A program made the position numbers and the translations under genes. Positions 16,780-26,314 of a DNA stretch of 64,000 nucleotides are shown here, in pieces. The DNA comes from an uncultured Eubacteriales bacterium (lineage in GTDB: Bacteria; Bacillota; Clostridia; Christensenellales; Borkfalkiaceae): positions 1 through 64,000 of the forward strand of contig CAJLKN010000011.1 in assembly GCA_905207235.1 (NCBI GenBank), in the 5' to 3' direction. Within the stretch, counting starts at the first letter, position 1, and every line of letters begins with the position of its first letter. Below the pieces are notes generated by a model. The model was given only the letters and a program-made list of their open reading frames with translations, was not told the DNA's origin and did not search any database.

Positions 16780-17817
16780 TTATTTTTTCAAATCTTTTTG
16801 AACCGCTTCAAACAGTCCGCACAAATAACATGCGCCCATAGCCCTGTCGTAAAGTCCGTAGCCGGGCTTGGCATCCTCGCCCCATACGTTTCTTCCGTGA
16901 TCCGGACGGACATATCCGTCGAAACCGTTTTCTTCGAGCGCTCTCACTATGCCGTACACATCCACGTTGCCGCAGGATGTCATATGACCGTTTTCGAAGA
17001 AATCGGTATCGGAAGTATATTTGAGCTGGCGAAGATGAGCAAAATAAATGCGATTTGCATACTTTGACGCCATTTTTACGAGATCGTTGAACCTTCCCGC
17101 CCCGAGCGAACCCGTGCAGAATGTTATGCCGTTGTGTTTGTTGGGAACGGCTTTGAAAAGCCTGTCGTAATCTTCCTCTCTGCCTACAATTCTGGGCAGA
17201 CCGAATATATCCCAGGGGGGATCGTCAGGATGCACGGCAAGGTTGACGTCCGCCTCGTCGCAAGCGGGCATTACGGCATTGAGGAAATACACAAAATTTT
17301 CAAACAACTTTTCGTGCGTCATGCCCTCGTACTCTTTCAAAAGCCCGTTGAGTTCTTCGGAAGTATAGCTTTCATCCCAACCGGGCAGGCGGAGGTTGTG
17401 CTTGTCGAGTTTTGCAAAGTCCGCTTCGCTGTACGAAAGAGAGGTGGAACCGTCCTCGTGCCTGAAATAAAGGTTGGTGCGGAACCAATCGAACACGGGC
17501 ATGAAATTATAGCAAATGCACTTTACTCCCGCTTTGCCGCAGTTGATTATGTTCTGCTTATAAGCCTCAATATATTTATCCCTCGTGGGTTTGCCGAGTT
17601 TTATATCCTCGTGCACGGGTACGGATTCTATAACTTCCATCCCGAGCCCCGCATCATTACACAGTTTTTTGAGATGTAAAAGTTTTTCAAGGCTCCATAC
17701 CGCGCCGACAGGCTCGTCATATATCGCCGTAACGACGCCCGTCATACCCTGAATTTGCTTGATGTAGTTTAAAGGTATGCAATCTTTTTCGCCATACCAG
17801 CGGAATGTCATTTTCAT
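16780..17817 (-). CDS. uxuA: Mannonate dehydratase
   Basis: A 345-residue TIM-barrel enzyme that dehydrates D-mannonate to 2-keto-3-deoxygluconate. The start MKMTFRWYG, the segment KCICYNFMPVFDWFRT, the metal-site patterns LAVHPDDPPWDIFGLPRI and ITFCTGSLGA, and the end VRPDHGRNVWG are those of the UxuA family. Length (usually 350-395) is at the short end. It lies between a HAD hydrolase gene (12 nt upstream) and uxuB, so the pair would carry fructuronate to ketodeoxygluconate. Glucuronate isomerase (uxaC), KDG kinase and KDPG aldolase are not seen in this window. Confidence 0.94.
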   Translation of the reverse strand: MKMTFRWYGEKDCIPLNYIKQIQGMTGVVTAIYDEPVGAVWSLEKLLHLKKLCNDAGLGMEVIESVPVHEDIKLGKPTRDKYIEAYKQNIINCGKAGVKCICYNFMPVFDWFRTNLYFRHEDGSTSLSYSEADFAKLDKHNLRLPGWDESYTSEELNGLLKEYEGMTHEKLFENFVYFLNAVMPACDEADVNLAVHPDDPPWDIFGLPRIVGREEDYDRLFKAVPNKHNGITFCTGSLGAGRFNDLVKMASKYANRIYFAHLRQLKYTSDTDFFENGHMTSCGNVDVYGIVRALEENGFDGYVRPDHGRNVWGEDAKPGYGLYDRAMGACYLCGLFEAVQKDLKK

Positions 17818-17829
17818 ATGCTTACACCC

Positions 17830-18663
17830 TCACTTTGCATTGAGATTTTTATAAAATTTGTCTTTTAGCTGTTCAAATTGTATTTTTGCGCCGTCTTTCA
17901 TAAATTGTTCAAGCACCCCGCCCAGCTTTTTCCAGCAGTCCTTTTCGTTTCCGACGAGAATGGGATAAAACGCTATTCGGTTGCTTTCAGCCGCGTTCAG
18001 ATCGCCGGGCGCGTCGCCGACCATTACCGCTCTTTCGGGCGAATAGCCCTTTTTAAGAAGTTCGGCAATGCAATGAGCCTTGCTGCCGTCCTGCTGCGTG
18101 GTAACTACGTCGGTAAGGCCGAGAAGTCCGCACCGTTCCCACTCCTCCGTTACCGCGCCGTAATTCGCCGAAGAAACTATGGCTATGTCGAAACTCGCGC
18201 TTGCGTCCTTTAAGCCTTCATAAACGCCTTCGAAGGGAATTTTCGTCTCTTCGGGCAGCGACAGAATAGCTTTGTTGACTTCTTTCGACCAGTCATATGC
18301 CCTTTCGAACACATGATTGCCCGTTTTTTTCCACTCATCGCCGACAGCTTTTTCGGAGAGCTCTTTGGCGGACCTTGTCCAGCTTTCGAACGCCTTAACG
18401 TTTTCATCGTTGGGATAAAGTTCGCGCGAAAGGCGGGCAAAACCGAGAAAACGATTTATGCCGCGCGTGAGCTCGAACAGGTTTATATCGTTCCAGCGTT
18501 CAAGAACGCGCTCGACGCCTTCCGTTATGCCCCACGCTCTGACAAAGCAGGGTCCGAAGCAGTTGAAATGCTTTATGTTCATAGTATCCATTGCACAGCC
18601 GTCGCTGTCAACGCACAAAAGATACTCCTTGCACTTTTTAAAGTTCTTTAATTCCGCCGTCAT
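17830..18663 (-). CDS. HAD-superfamily hydrolase
   Basis: A 277-residue haloacid dehalogenase-type phosphatase. Motif I is CVDSDGCAMD, with nucleophile D18 or so and the second aspartate two residues on. Motif II appears as AIVSSANYGAV and motif III/IV as GSKAHCIAELLKKG with MVGDAPGDLNAAE. A large helical cap lies between about 35 and 160. It is embedded between uidA (3 nt away) and uxuA, so it probably removes phosphate from a sugar-phosphate side product or regulates the pathway. The real substrate is unknown. AAAGGG within the uidA stop region serves as ribosome site. Confidence 0.82.
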   Translation of the reverse strand: MTAELKNFKKCKEYLLCVDSDGCAMDTMNIKHFNCFGPCFVRAWGITEGVERVLERWNDINLFELTRGINRFLGFARLSRELYPNDENVKAFESWTRSAKELSEKAVGDEWKKTGNHVFERAYDWSKEVNKAILSLPEETKIPFEGVYEGLKDASASFDIAIVSSANYGAVTEEWERCGLLGLTDVVTTQQDGSKAHCIAELLKKGYSPERAVMVGDAPGDLNAAESNRIAFYPILVGNEKDCWKKLGGVLEQFMKDGAKIQFEQLKDKFYKNLNAK

Positions 18664-18666
18664 TTT

Positions 18667-20487
18667 TTACCCTTTATAATTCAGAGGCAGGCTGTCCCAA
18701 CGCCTTTTGAGTTCGAACGCAGCCATTTTAGGCTCGCGGTAGCGGGTGAATATGCCCTTTTTATTGCCGTCGCAACGGATAATACCTTCCGTCGTCTGGA
18801 AATCGGCAAAGTTCCATACCTGCTCGCCCATTATGCAGTCGTGCTTGTCGAAAACTTTATGATATCCCTCGAGATACTCCGTCTGGTAATTTTCAGCCCA
18901 CATTACCGAGGGCAGTCTGGTTATGCCCTGAACGTTGTCCGTGCCGTATTCCGTGAACATTACGGGTTTGCCCGTCTTTTCCCACTTGTCCAGTTCTTCG
19001 TCGAGCGCGGCAAACGCGTCAACCATTTCAAGCCCGTTCCTTATATACCATCCGTAATAGCGGTTAAGCATTACAAAATCGCAAAGGTGAGTGCATTTGC
19101 AGCGATCGGGCTGCGAAGCGATTATATGCGCAAAACTTCTGGGGCGATGCTGAACGTCCAGTTCGCTGCACCTGTCAAAAAGTTTTTCGAAATATCCTAC
19201 GGCTTTATCCGAACCCACCGTATCGGGTTCGTTGAGAAGGCTCCACGCTACCACGCAGGCGTAGTTTTTATCGCGAGAAACCATCTCTTCGAGCTGGGCG
19301 AGGTGATTTTTTATGGTAACCGTCTGCACTATCTCTTTTTCGAAGAAAGGCTCTATTTTCGCGCCAGACGCCGCATCCACGGCGTTGCGCGTAGATACCA
19401 GCATGCCTACTGCGGGCAGCTCGTCGATTACGAGGAAGCCTTCGCGGTCGGCCATCTGATAAATTTCTTCGCTGTAAGGATAATGACTTGTGCGGAAGGA
19501 ATTGGCGCCTATCCACTTCATGAGTTCGAAATCGCGCTTGATATACGGAAGATTGAAGCCCCTGCCGCTCACAGGCGCGTCCTCATGTTTTCCGAAGCCC
19601 TTGAAATAGACGGGCGAGTTATTTATCAGTATGCGGTTGCCCTTTACAGAAACCGTCCTTATGCCGACTTCGAGGCTGTATTCGTCGGAAAGAACTCCGT
19701 CTTTATAAAGCCCGAATACAAAGGTATAAAGATAAGCATTCCTCGGCTGCCAGAGGTGCACGTTTTTAATTTCAATTTCTCCCTCGGCGCCCTCGGCGCA
19801 GGCGACCTCGGTGCCCTTTTCGTCGTAAACGGTAACCTTAACCTCGGCTTCGCCGCTTATTTCCGCAACATAGGAAGTCAGGGAATTCTTGCCCGATAAA
19901 GCATGGTTCAAAGTAATATCCACAACCGAAACTTTGGGGGTTATTACAAGTTTAACGGGGCGTATCAGCCCGGAGTAATTGAAAAAGTCGAAATAAGGAG
20001 TTGTCAGCTTCGTGCCGTCTCTCAACACCTTGTATTCACCGCAGGGCAACGTGGTGCAACTGAGTTCGTTATTGAGTTTTACCACCACTCTGTTCGGCTT
20101 GCCGTATATGAGCACGTCGTTAAGATTATACGAGAAGGGCAAAAATCCGCCGACGTGTTTGCCCAGCTCCCTGCCGTTTACGAAAACCGTCGCCTCGTGC
20201 GCAGCGGCAAAAAAGCGTATATCTACATCCCTCGTCTTCCACGCCTCGTCGGCATAGAACGTAGTTTCGTACCAGAAGTCGCCCGTGTATTCCTTTGAAT
20301 ATTTATCCGTAAAAAAGTCGGCAAAACTTGCAGGCACGGGGATATCCACAGCCGTATCCGGGAGAGCCGCGGCGTAGCCAGCAGCCTGACCGCAACCTTG
20401 CTTGTCGAAGCAGAAACGCCAAATTCCCGAAAGGTCAACGACCTGCCTCGTTGCGGTATTGCGAGGGTATAACATCTTGTTTGCCAT
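18667..20487 (-). CDS. uidA: Beta-glucuronidase (GH2)
   Basis: A 606-residue glycoside hydrolase family 2 enzyme releasing glucuronate from beta-glucuronides. The N-terminal sugar-binding domain starts LYPRNTATRQVVDLSGIW. The catalytic barrel has acid/base E420 in SLLNEPD and nucleophile E513 in VMFTEYGTD. The NRYYGWY motif and the DGNKKGIFTR segment provide the Asn-x-Lys carboxylate-binding signature that separates true glucuronidases from other GH2 enzymes. The protein has no signal peptide, so it works on imported substrates. It ends 3 nt before the HAD gene. Gut glucuronidases also deconjugate host and drug glucuronides. AAGGAGAT precedes the start. Confidence 0.95.
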   Translation of the reverse strand: MANKMLYPRNTATRQVVDLSGIWRFCFDKQGCGQAAGYAAALPDTAVDIPVPASFADFFTDKYSKEYTGDFWYETTFYADEAWKTRDVDIRFFAAAHEATVFVNGRELGKHVGGFLPFSYNLNDVLIYGKPNRVVVKLNNELSCTTLPCGEYKVLRDGTKLTTPYFDFFNYSGLIRPVKLVITPKVSVVDITLNHALSGKNSLTSYVAEISGEAEVKVTVYDEKGTEVACAEGAEGEIEIKNVHLWQPRNAYLYTFVFGLYKDGVLSDEYSLEVGIRTVSVKGNRILINNSPVYFKGFGKHEDAPVSGRGFNLPYIKRDFELMKWIGANSFRTSHYPYSEEIYQMADREGFLVIDELPAVGMLVSTRNAVDAASGAKIEPFFEKEIVQTVTIKNHLAQLEEMVSRDKNYACVVAWSLLNEPDTVGSDKAVGYFEKLFDRCSELDVQHRPRSFAHIIASQPDRCKCTHLCDFVMLNRYYGWYIRNGLEMVDAFAALDEELDKWEKTGKPVMFTEYGTDNVQGITRLPSVMWAENYQTEYLEGYHKVFDKHDCIMGEQVWNFADFQTTEGIIRCDGNKKGIFTRYREPKMAAFELKRRWDSLPLNYKG

Positions 20488-20502
20488 AATAAATCTCCTT
20501 AA

Positions 20503-22236
20503 TCACCACGCGGTATCGGCGCTGCCGCAGAACGCATCTACGGGCGATTTTCCGCAGAATTGCTCTTCGCCCGTCAGTTTTTTGGCGAGAGCCTTTATCG
20601 TATTCGCATTGCTGTCGTAGCAGTTAATGTATGTCTGCACCTGAGGCACGTCGAACAGATGGAACGGGCAATTTACCGATATGAAAATTACCGGAAGTTC
20701 GTAAACGTACCACGGCATGTCTATGCTGCCCTTGGTCAGAGCAAAATCTATGCGCTGCACGACGCCGTTGCCGGGGACGTTTGCCATCTGAATGACCAAA
20801 TCATATTTTTTCGTAAAAGTTTCAATCGCACTCTTCGAGGTATAAAGTTTACCCATTATCTCCTTTACTTCGGCATTGCTCGCCTTTGTGAGCTGTTGAA
20901 GCACGGGAGTATATATTTCGACTTCGAAGCCCCTTTTTTCAAGCTCTTCTTTGAGGATATCGTAATAACTTTGTTTGTCAGAGCTTATATACGAGTTGAA
21001 GGGGTTTACGCTGTCGTGATGAACGAGCAGAATTTTTTTGAACCTTTCGGGAGAAAGGGGAAGAACGTATGCGTCGTTGTGCTTGACGAGTGTTATTGCC
21101 TTATGCGCGACTTCGTCGGAAATGCGTCTGTGTTCGGCGCAACCCACCGCAGAAAGATCGCCCTTTGCACGCGATTTGTTCAGATTGAGGTGCGCCTTGT
21201 AAGCAAGTATGCGTTCCACAGCCTCGTCAAGGCGCTCGACAGTTAATATGCCGCGTTCAATGCCCTGTTTTACGTATTCAAAATCTTCCTCAAAATCGTT
21301 ATAGAACAGGAACATATCGCAACCTGCGGCTATCGAGCAGGGAATGATGTCGCGGCGCGCCATTCGTCCCGTCATGCCGACCATATGGGAGGCGTCGGAA
21401 ATGAGCAAACCGTTAAAGCCGAGCTTTTTGCGAAGCAATTCCTGCAAAAGCGTTTTATTGAGAGTTGCGGGCATGCACTTTCCGCCTTCCCGCCCTTCAA
21501 GGCGGTATTCATACGAAGGCAACATTATATGTCCTACCATAATGCCCTCGACACCCGCCTCTATCATCTTGCCGTAAACATATCCGAAGGTTGCATCCCA
21601 CTCTTCGCACGAAAGCGAATTGACGGAATTTGCAAGGTGCTGGTCGCGCTCGTCAATGCCGTCCCCCGGGAAATGTTTGCATACGCACGCGACGCCCTGT
21701 TCGTGAGCGGCGCGCATATAAGCCATGGAATATTCGGCAACTTTTTTTGCGTCGCTCCCGAATGTGCGGGTAGCGACTATGGGGTTGCGCCAGTTGCGGT
21801 GTATATCGACTATGGGAGCAAACAGCGTATTGCATCCCACCGCCTTGGCCTCCTTTGCCGAGACTTCGCCCATCGCCGCGGCATATCTCACGTCGTCGGT
21901 CGCGGCTATCTTGGTTTCGCAACCAATCTCCGTTCCGTCAGAACATGCGCCGTTGCCGCCCGCCTCGGTATTTGCCGCCACAATGAGGGGTATTTCAGAC
22001 GCTTCGCAATATGCGTCGAGCAGAGCCGCGATGGTTTTGCTGTCCTTATTCATATAGCGGAGACCGCCGTACTTATGCCTTTCGACTATGCCCTTTACCG
22101 CCTCGCGGGGTACGGGCGCAGCCATATCTATAAATATCTGCTTTATCTTGTCGTCAAGCGTCATGCCGGCAAGAGTATTTTTAACCCAGGCTATCTGTTC
22201 ATCGTCAAGATAAAAGGGTTTTGCTTTGAGATCCAT
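20503..22236 (-). CDS. GH3 family glycosidase (NagZ-like fold)
   Basis: A 577-residue glycoside hydrolase family 3 protein. The TIM-barrel part has KHFPGDGIDERDQH, the equivalent of the NagZ loop KHFPGHG-D-H that carries a catalytic His-Asp dyad, and nucleophile D281 in LLISDASHMVG. A second alpha/beta domain follows from about 370 to 577. No signal peptide is present, so it is cytosolic. The loop sequence is nearest to beta-N-acetylglucosaminidases, but the operon (glucuronidase, xylosidase) suggests it may act on a plant-derived oligosaccharide. The exact specificity is open. It lies 15 nt upstream of uidA, with AGAGGAAA before the start. Confidence 0.85.
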   Translation of the reverse strand: MDLKAKPFYLDDEQIAWVKNTLAGMTLDDKIKQIFIDMAAPVPREAVKGIVERHKYGGLRYMNKDSKTIAALLDAYCEASEIPLIVAANTEAGGNGACSDGTEIGCETKIAATDDVRYAAAMGEVSAKEAKAVGCNTLFAPIVDIHRNWRNPIVATRTFGSDAKKVAEYSMAYMRAAHEQGVACVCKHFPGDGIDERDQHLANSVNSLSCEEWDATFGYVYGKMIEAGVEGIMVGHIMLPSYEYRLEGREGGKCMPATLNKTLLQELLRKKLGFNGLLISDASHMVGMTGRMARRDIIPCSIAAGCDMFLFYNDFEEDFEYVKQGIERGILTVERLDEAVERILAYKAHLNLNKSRAKGDLSAVGCAEHRRISDEVAHKAITLVKHNDAYVLPLSPERFKKILLVHHDSVNPFNSYISSDKQSYYDILKEELEKRGFEVEIYTPVLQQLTKASNAEVKEIMGKLYTSKSAIETFTKKYDLVIQMANVPGNGVVQRIDFALTKGSIDMPWYVYELPVIFISVNCPFHLFDVPQVQTYINCYDSNANTIKALAKKLTGEEQFCGKSPVDAFCGSADTAW

Positions 22237-22248
22237 ACAAGTTTCCTC

Positions 22249-23787
22249 TTATTCAAGCTCCAGCAGAACGACGTCGTTTGTGTGAAGCGTAAGTTCAATC
22301 GTCGTAGCGTTGTTTTGCGTCCTGAAAGGCTGATCCCGCCTCTTCAAAACGGTGCTTGCCTTTATACTTTCAACCTGCGAGGGCGTAAGAATATCGGGTT
22401 TTCCGAGTTTTATCCATTCGCCCTTGGGGTTACAGTTTTCATCGTCTATAACTGCTTTGACCGCGCGCGAAACGGCGCGATTTATGTTGAGCTCGACGGC
22501 AAACTCATCGTCTGCGACGGGACTTGCGTTCTGTGCATAGACGAGTATCTGAGTTTTGTCGCCTTGTCTGAATGCCGCGACTTCCACATCGTCTTCGCCG
22601 TAGGGAAGAACTAGCCGCTCGGCATACAGGTCTTTAAGAATTCTGAATGCCCAGAAGCTCGGCTTGGGGATACCGTCCACAGTTACCAATCCGAAACTAC
22701 CGACAAACGGCTTGTTGAGGCACAAAATTTCCTCAAAAATATCCGAACAGCACCAGAACATGTATCCGTCCGTCAGATGCGCGCTGTCGAGGCAGGTTTT
22801 TACGGCAAAGCATGCCGAATACTTTTCATCATGCACGGGCGCCCCGAATATGGAACAGCAATTCCATTCCGTAATGTACAGCGGTTTATTCCCCGCCGAT
22901 CTGCGGGCAAATTCGTCAAGCCCCTTCAATCCTCCGCGCGTCCAGTGTTCAAAATTTTCTATGTGATAAAAAATATTTGTTATGCCGTCGGTGAGGTCTA
23001 GCCCCTTTTCAACCGTGTCATTGACGAGCTCGGCAAGGCGGGCATAAGTGCTTACCGTATTGCCGAAGGCGTCGCCGGGGTAGTGATGAGTGGAAATAAA
23101 GTCGTACGGCACTTCGTTTTCGTCGCAGAATTTTACAAAATCATCCAACCAGAGGCACGCGCTGGACGAAGGTCCGCCGACCATTATTTTTTCATCTACC
23201 TCTTTTATCGCTCTTACAGTTGCGGCGTAAAGATTGAAATAATCCTGCTGCGTTGCCGCAAAAAATACATGCGTCAGGTCGGGTTCGTTCCAGACCTCGA
23301 ACTTCCAGCTCTCCACTTCCTCGCGGCCGTAGCGCGCTATGAGAAAGTTTATGAACGCCTTAATGTATGCGCTCCACTCGCCGAGATCTTTCGGCATCGT
23401 TATATTGTTTTTATAATGCAAGCCCGTTCTCGTTCCGCTCGCCAGTGCCGAAGGCATGAACGACAGCTCGACAAAAGGTTTCATCCCCGTTGCAAGCACG
23501 TTGTCGTAAACGTGCGCAACCTGACGGAAATTAATTTCTTTTATCTTTTCCGCGCCTGCCACATTCGCATAGTCTGCAAAACTCTGCAAAGTGAGCATAT
23601 CGTCGTCGAATATGCCGTGGAAACGCACGCTCTTTATACCGAGTTCGTCGTGGGCCAGCTTTATATGGCTGCACACGTCGTTTCTGTGTAGCATGAACGC
23701 ATGGTCGCTGCCAATTCCGAACTGCCAGGCATAATCGGTCGGAACGGTTTTCACATTAACGTTTATATCGAATTGAAATTTTTTCAT
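22249..23787 (-). CDS. xynB: GH39 beta-xylosidase
   Basis: A 512-residue glycoside hydrolase family 39 enzyme that removes xylose from the non-reducing end of xylo-oligosaccharides. Acid/base E168 is in FEVWNEPDL and nucleophile E307 in YITEWNCC. Other family features are VRFHGIFDDDM, STHHYPGD and GLVTVDGIPKPSFWAF. A beta-sandwich C-terminal domain ends near the terminus. It is cytosolic (no signal). A paralogous domain without these glutamates is fused to the divergent AraC regulator at 29131. A 115-nt gap with a stem-loop separates it from the upstream permease gene, and no strong ribosome site is visible. Confidence 0.93.
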   Translation of the reverse strand: MKKFQFDINVNVKTVPTDYAWQFGIGSDHAFMLHRNDVCSHIKLAHDELGIKSVRFHGIFDDDMLTLQSFADYANVAGAEKIKEINFRQVAHVYDNVLATGMKPFVELSFMPSALASGTRTGLHYKNNITMPKDLGEWSAYIKAFINFLIARYGREEVESWKFEVWNEPDLTHVFFAATQQDYFNLYAATVRAIKEVDEKIMVGGPSSSACLWLDDFVKFCDENEVPYDFISTHHYPGDAFGNTVSTYARLAELVNDTVEKGLDLTDGITNIFYHIENFEHWTRGGLKGLDEFARRSAGNKPLYITEWNCCSIFGAPVHDEKYSACFAVKTCLDSAHLTDGYMFWCCSDIFEEILCLNKPFVGSFGLVTVDGIPKPSFWAFRILKDLYAERLVLPYGEDDVEVAAFRQGDKTQILVYAQNASPVADDEFAVELNINRAVSRAVKAVIDDENCNPKGEWIKLGKPDILTPSQVESIKASTVLKRRDQPFRTQNNATTIELTLHTNDVVLLELE

Positions 23788-23835
23788 TGCGGGAAATTTT
23801 ATGATTTGCTGAACAGAAAATCTTCAAAGCGACGA

Positions 23836-23872
23836 GAGGGATCAATCATTAAATTGTTAAAGATTGTCCCTC
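23836..23872 (-). other. Intra-operon stem-loop between permease and xylosidase genes
   Basis: GAGGGATCAATC pairs with GATTGTCCCTC around a loop of about 14 nt, with one bulge. No T run follows, so it is more likely an mRNA-processing or stability element than a terminator. Confidence 0.5.
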
Positions 23873-23902
23873 CCTTACGCTTTAATTTATATATTTGTTT
23901 TG

Positions 23903-24934
23903 TCAAGTTTGCGTCGCTTTCGGCGAAAGCTTTTGTATTAGCTTTCCTATAATATTTTTGCAGAATGCAATTATCTGATCCCAGAAACCACTTATGAAGA
24001 TGAACAGCGCAAGGAATACCGCATAGAGTATTGTCTGCATTCCTCCGAGAACGCCGACCGAGTCGAGGCCGTAATAGAACAACGTAATCGTGAATGCACC
24101 GACGAATGTTCCGAGCGTGTCGTCTATGAACCTTGAAAGGAAGAGACCGACGAGCGAAGGAATGATGTTCGAGAAGAGCGTTCCCGCCGTCTGCAAAGGC
24201 GTGGTTATAGGCAACAAAACGTTTTCGGTGGCGTATATTGCGCCTGCAAGTCCGAAGAATATACCCGAAATTATGTAGCATATTATAACGTTGAGTTTTT
24301 CGTTTATACCTATGTTTACGGCCGCACCCTGGTTGCGTGCAAGCAGCGTAGTCTGTCTTCCGATGACGGTAAATTTATCATAGCAGAAGTAAAGCACGCA
24401 CGCTATGGCAAAGGGGATCAGAATTACGGGAAGAGACCCCAGCGCGTTGAACTCGTTCATATATACGAGCACGGGAGCCGTATCGCCGCCGAGAACTATG
24501 CCGGGAATTGCTTCAAAGAAATATGCCATTGCCAGCGAAACGACGGAAATAGGAATTTTGAGCCAGGAATAAACAGTTGCGTTTACAACCGACAGTATCA
24601 CGCTCGTAAGCACCGCCGTCATTACAAGAACGACAATTCCTCCATCGGTCATATCGGTTATTACCGCGCCTATCATGGCAGAAACAACTATGAGCGCGCC
24701 GCCGCAGAAATCAAATCTTCCGTATTTGAGCTGGAAACCTATACCGAACGCAACTATCGTCATGTATGCAGTATCTGGAATTATGCTCTGCATAGCCGAC
24801 TCTGTGAATATGTTGAAAACTCCGTTTCCTGTCGCGCCGCACGCAATGAGCATCACTATATATACTATTACGGGAATTGTAAGCGTCGCCGCTGTCTGCT
24901 TTCCCAGCTTTTTGGCAGTTTTTTTCTTGTCCAT
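23903..24934 (-). CDS. Sugar ABC transporter permease (RbsC/YjfF type)
   Basis: A 343-residue integral membrane protein with about 9-10 hydrophobic segments. It belongs to the ribose/galactofuranose-type permease family (BPD_transp_2): the N-terminal GIGFQLKYGRFDFCGGALIV is the counterpart of the G-I-DLSVG segment, and GLAGAIYATENVLLP and NIIPSLVGLFLSRFIDD are the coupling region. With the second permease at 26315 it forms a heterodimer, as in YtfT/YjfF. GGGGA precedes the ATG. A strong hairpin (24964-24993) separates it from the binding-protein gene, which could lower its expression relative to that gene. Confidence 0.88.
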   Translation of the reverse strand: MDKKKTAKKLGKQTAATLTIPVIVYIVMLIACGATGNGVFNIFTESAMQSIIPDTAYMTIVAFGIGFQLKYGRFDFCGGALIVVSAMIGAVITDMTDGGIVVLVMTAVLTSVILSVVNATVYSWLKIPISVVSLAMAYFFEAIPGIVLGGDTAPVLVYMNEFNALGSLPVILIPFAIACVLYFCYDKFTVIGRQTTLLARNQGAAVNIGINEKLNVIICYIISGIFFGLAGAIYATENVLLPITTPLQTAGTLFSNIIPSLVGLFLSRFIDDTLGTFVGAFTITLFYYGLDSVGVLGGMQTILYAVFLALFIFISGFWDQIIAFCKNIIGKLIQKLSPKATQT

Positions 24935-24963
24935 ATCATATCCCCTTTTGTTAAGGATTTTTT

Positions 24964-24993
24964 GCGCGCCGCCCTTTTATACGGGCGGCGCGC
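24964..24993 (-). other. Strong GC-rich hairpin downstream of the binding-protein gene
   Basis: Perfect 11-bp stem GCGCGCCGCCC with GGGCGGCGCGC, 28 nt past the stop codon. No T run follows on the minus strand. Hairpins here usually protect the binding-protein mRNA end, which fits the need for more binding protein than permease. Confidence 0.65.
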
Positions 24994-25020
24994 CCGTTAT
25001 TTTGTTATTTTATTCGGACC

Positions 25021-26268
25021 TCAGCCGATAACGTTTTCTGTAGTCCAGCTTGCGATGAGGTCGGTGAGCTTTTTGTAGGATGCGCCCTCTGCGTCGCCGA
25101 GCAACTGACCGAATTCTTCTACGGATACGAGCGAAGCCGATACGGGATTGCCTTCCGTGAAGTTCATGCAGGTGCCCACGGACGAGGTGAGGTCTTCCTG
25201 AGTTGCAAGATAAATATAGTTACCCGTAATCAAAGTATCTTCTTTATCTGCGGGGTAGTCGGTGTACTGCGTGCCCCTTATTCCGTTAAGTATGAGGGCA
25301 AGGGGATAAACTATAGTTTCCGCAGGGGTCTGGCAAAGCGATTTGATTGTGTCGGGGAATTCATCGACGATTTCATCTTCGCGGCCTATCTGATAAATTA
25401 CTATGTTGCAGTTGTTTGCAGCCTGAATGGAAGGAAGAAGTTTGTTGCCGAGCGAGTTTACCGCAACAACAGCTTCGACGCCGTTAGCCATCCACTGTGC
25501 AATGTCGCTGTCGGGGACTGTCGAACCGGGACCGCCGAAACCGAGCTGATATGCACCATCGTAAATGGTGCTGTTTGCGCTCGTGCCTTCGGTGAACACT
25601 TCGAACTGGTCCTCAGGATGAGCAGTATTCCACTCGTTCATAAGTTCTACAAATCTGTCGATTGCAGTTTCGGCAACGGGATATGCATATGTGGGAGAAT
25701 GAGCAAATACTATCTTTCTGTAATCGCTCTGGCTTATCTGTTCGAAGAGCCATTCGCCGCGCGTACCGCCGTCGCGGGCGATATCGCCGTCGGTAACCGT
25801 ACCGAGGAAGTTATCGCTGTTCAGGATGTAGTCAACGTCTGCCTGACTGAAACCGTCAGCCGTAGTATCGGGGTCATAAATCGATTTAAAATCGTTCATG
25901 TATCCCGCATAGAATGCTCCGTTTTCTTCGCAGAGTTCCACAATGCTTCTGTTTGTCGATGTATCGGTATCCGTCATGGCTATTATGCCCTGAGCGCCGC
26001 CGAGGATTGCGTTCTGAATGGACGAAAGAGCCTTATCGCCGTTGCGGTCCATCAGTTCGGCTGTGTAAGTGAAGTTGTATTCTTCGCCGAGTGCATCAAG
26101 AAGATTGCACATTGATTCATAGTTGTTTCCGGTAGCCTGCTGAACGCCTATCCAGATATGAGTACTGTCTCCGCCGCTGCCGCAAGCCGTCATTCCGACC
26201 ATGCCGCCTGCAACCGTAGCGCAGGCAACGCCGATGCAAAGAGCTTTCTTTAAAAATTTGTGTTTCAT
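25021..26268 (-). CDS. Sugar ABC transporter substrate-binding lipoprotein
   Basis: A 415-residue periplasmic-binding-protein-type lipoprotein (type I, RbsB-like). The N-terminus MKHKFLKKALCIGVACATV leads to lipobox MTAC at about residues 26-29. The two alternating lobes show IWIGVQQATGNNY, AQGIIAMTDTDTS, REDEIVDEFPDT and similar. I start it at the ATG at 26268 because AGAGGTGG lies directly before it. It lies between the two permease genes. The ligand cannot be read from sequence; neighbouring enzymes suggest a xylose- and glucuronate-containing oligosaccharide or glucuronide. Confidence 0.88.
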   Translation of the reverse strand: MKHKFLKKALCIGVACATVAGGMVGMTACGSGGDSTHIWIGVQQATGNNYESMCNLLDALGEEYNFTYTAELMDRNGDKALSSIQNAILGGAQGIIAMTDTDTSTNRSIVELCEENGAFYAGYMNDFKSIYDPDTTADGFSQADVDYILNSDNFLGTVTDGDIARDGGTRGEWLFEQISQSDYRKIVFAHSPTYAYPVAETAIDRFVELMNEWNTAHPEDQFEVFTEGTSANSTIYDGAYQLGFGGPGSTVPDSDIAQWMANGVEAVVAVNSLGNKLLPSIQAANNCNIVIYQIGREDEIVDEFPDTIKSLCQTPAETIVYPLALILNGIRGTQYTDYPADKEDTLITGNYIYLATQEDLTSSVGTCMNFTEGNPVSASLVSVEEFGQLLGDAEGASYKKLTDLIASWTTENVIG

Positions 26269-26314
26269 TATTTCCACCTCTTTATATTATTTTTTTAATT
26301 TATCTTATTTTAAG

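Noticed and set aside
21385..22614. A 409-codon plus-strand frame.
   Set aside because: It spans two minus-strand genes (GH3 and GH39) in antisense, with no domain of its own.
23836..23872. The permease-xylosidase hairpin as an operon terminator.
   Set aside because: No T run follows, and the genes downstream belong functionally to the same operon.
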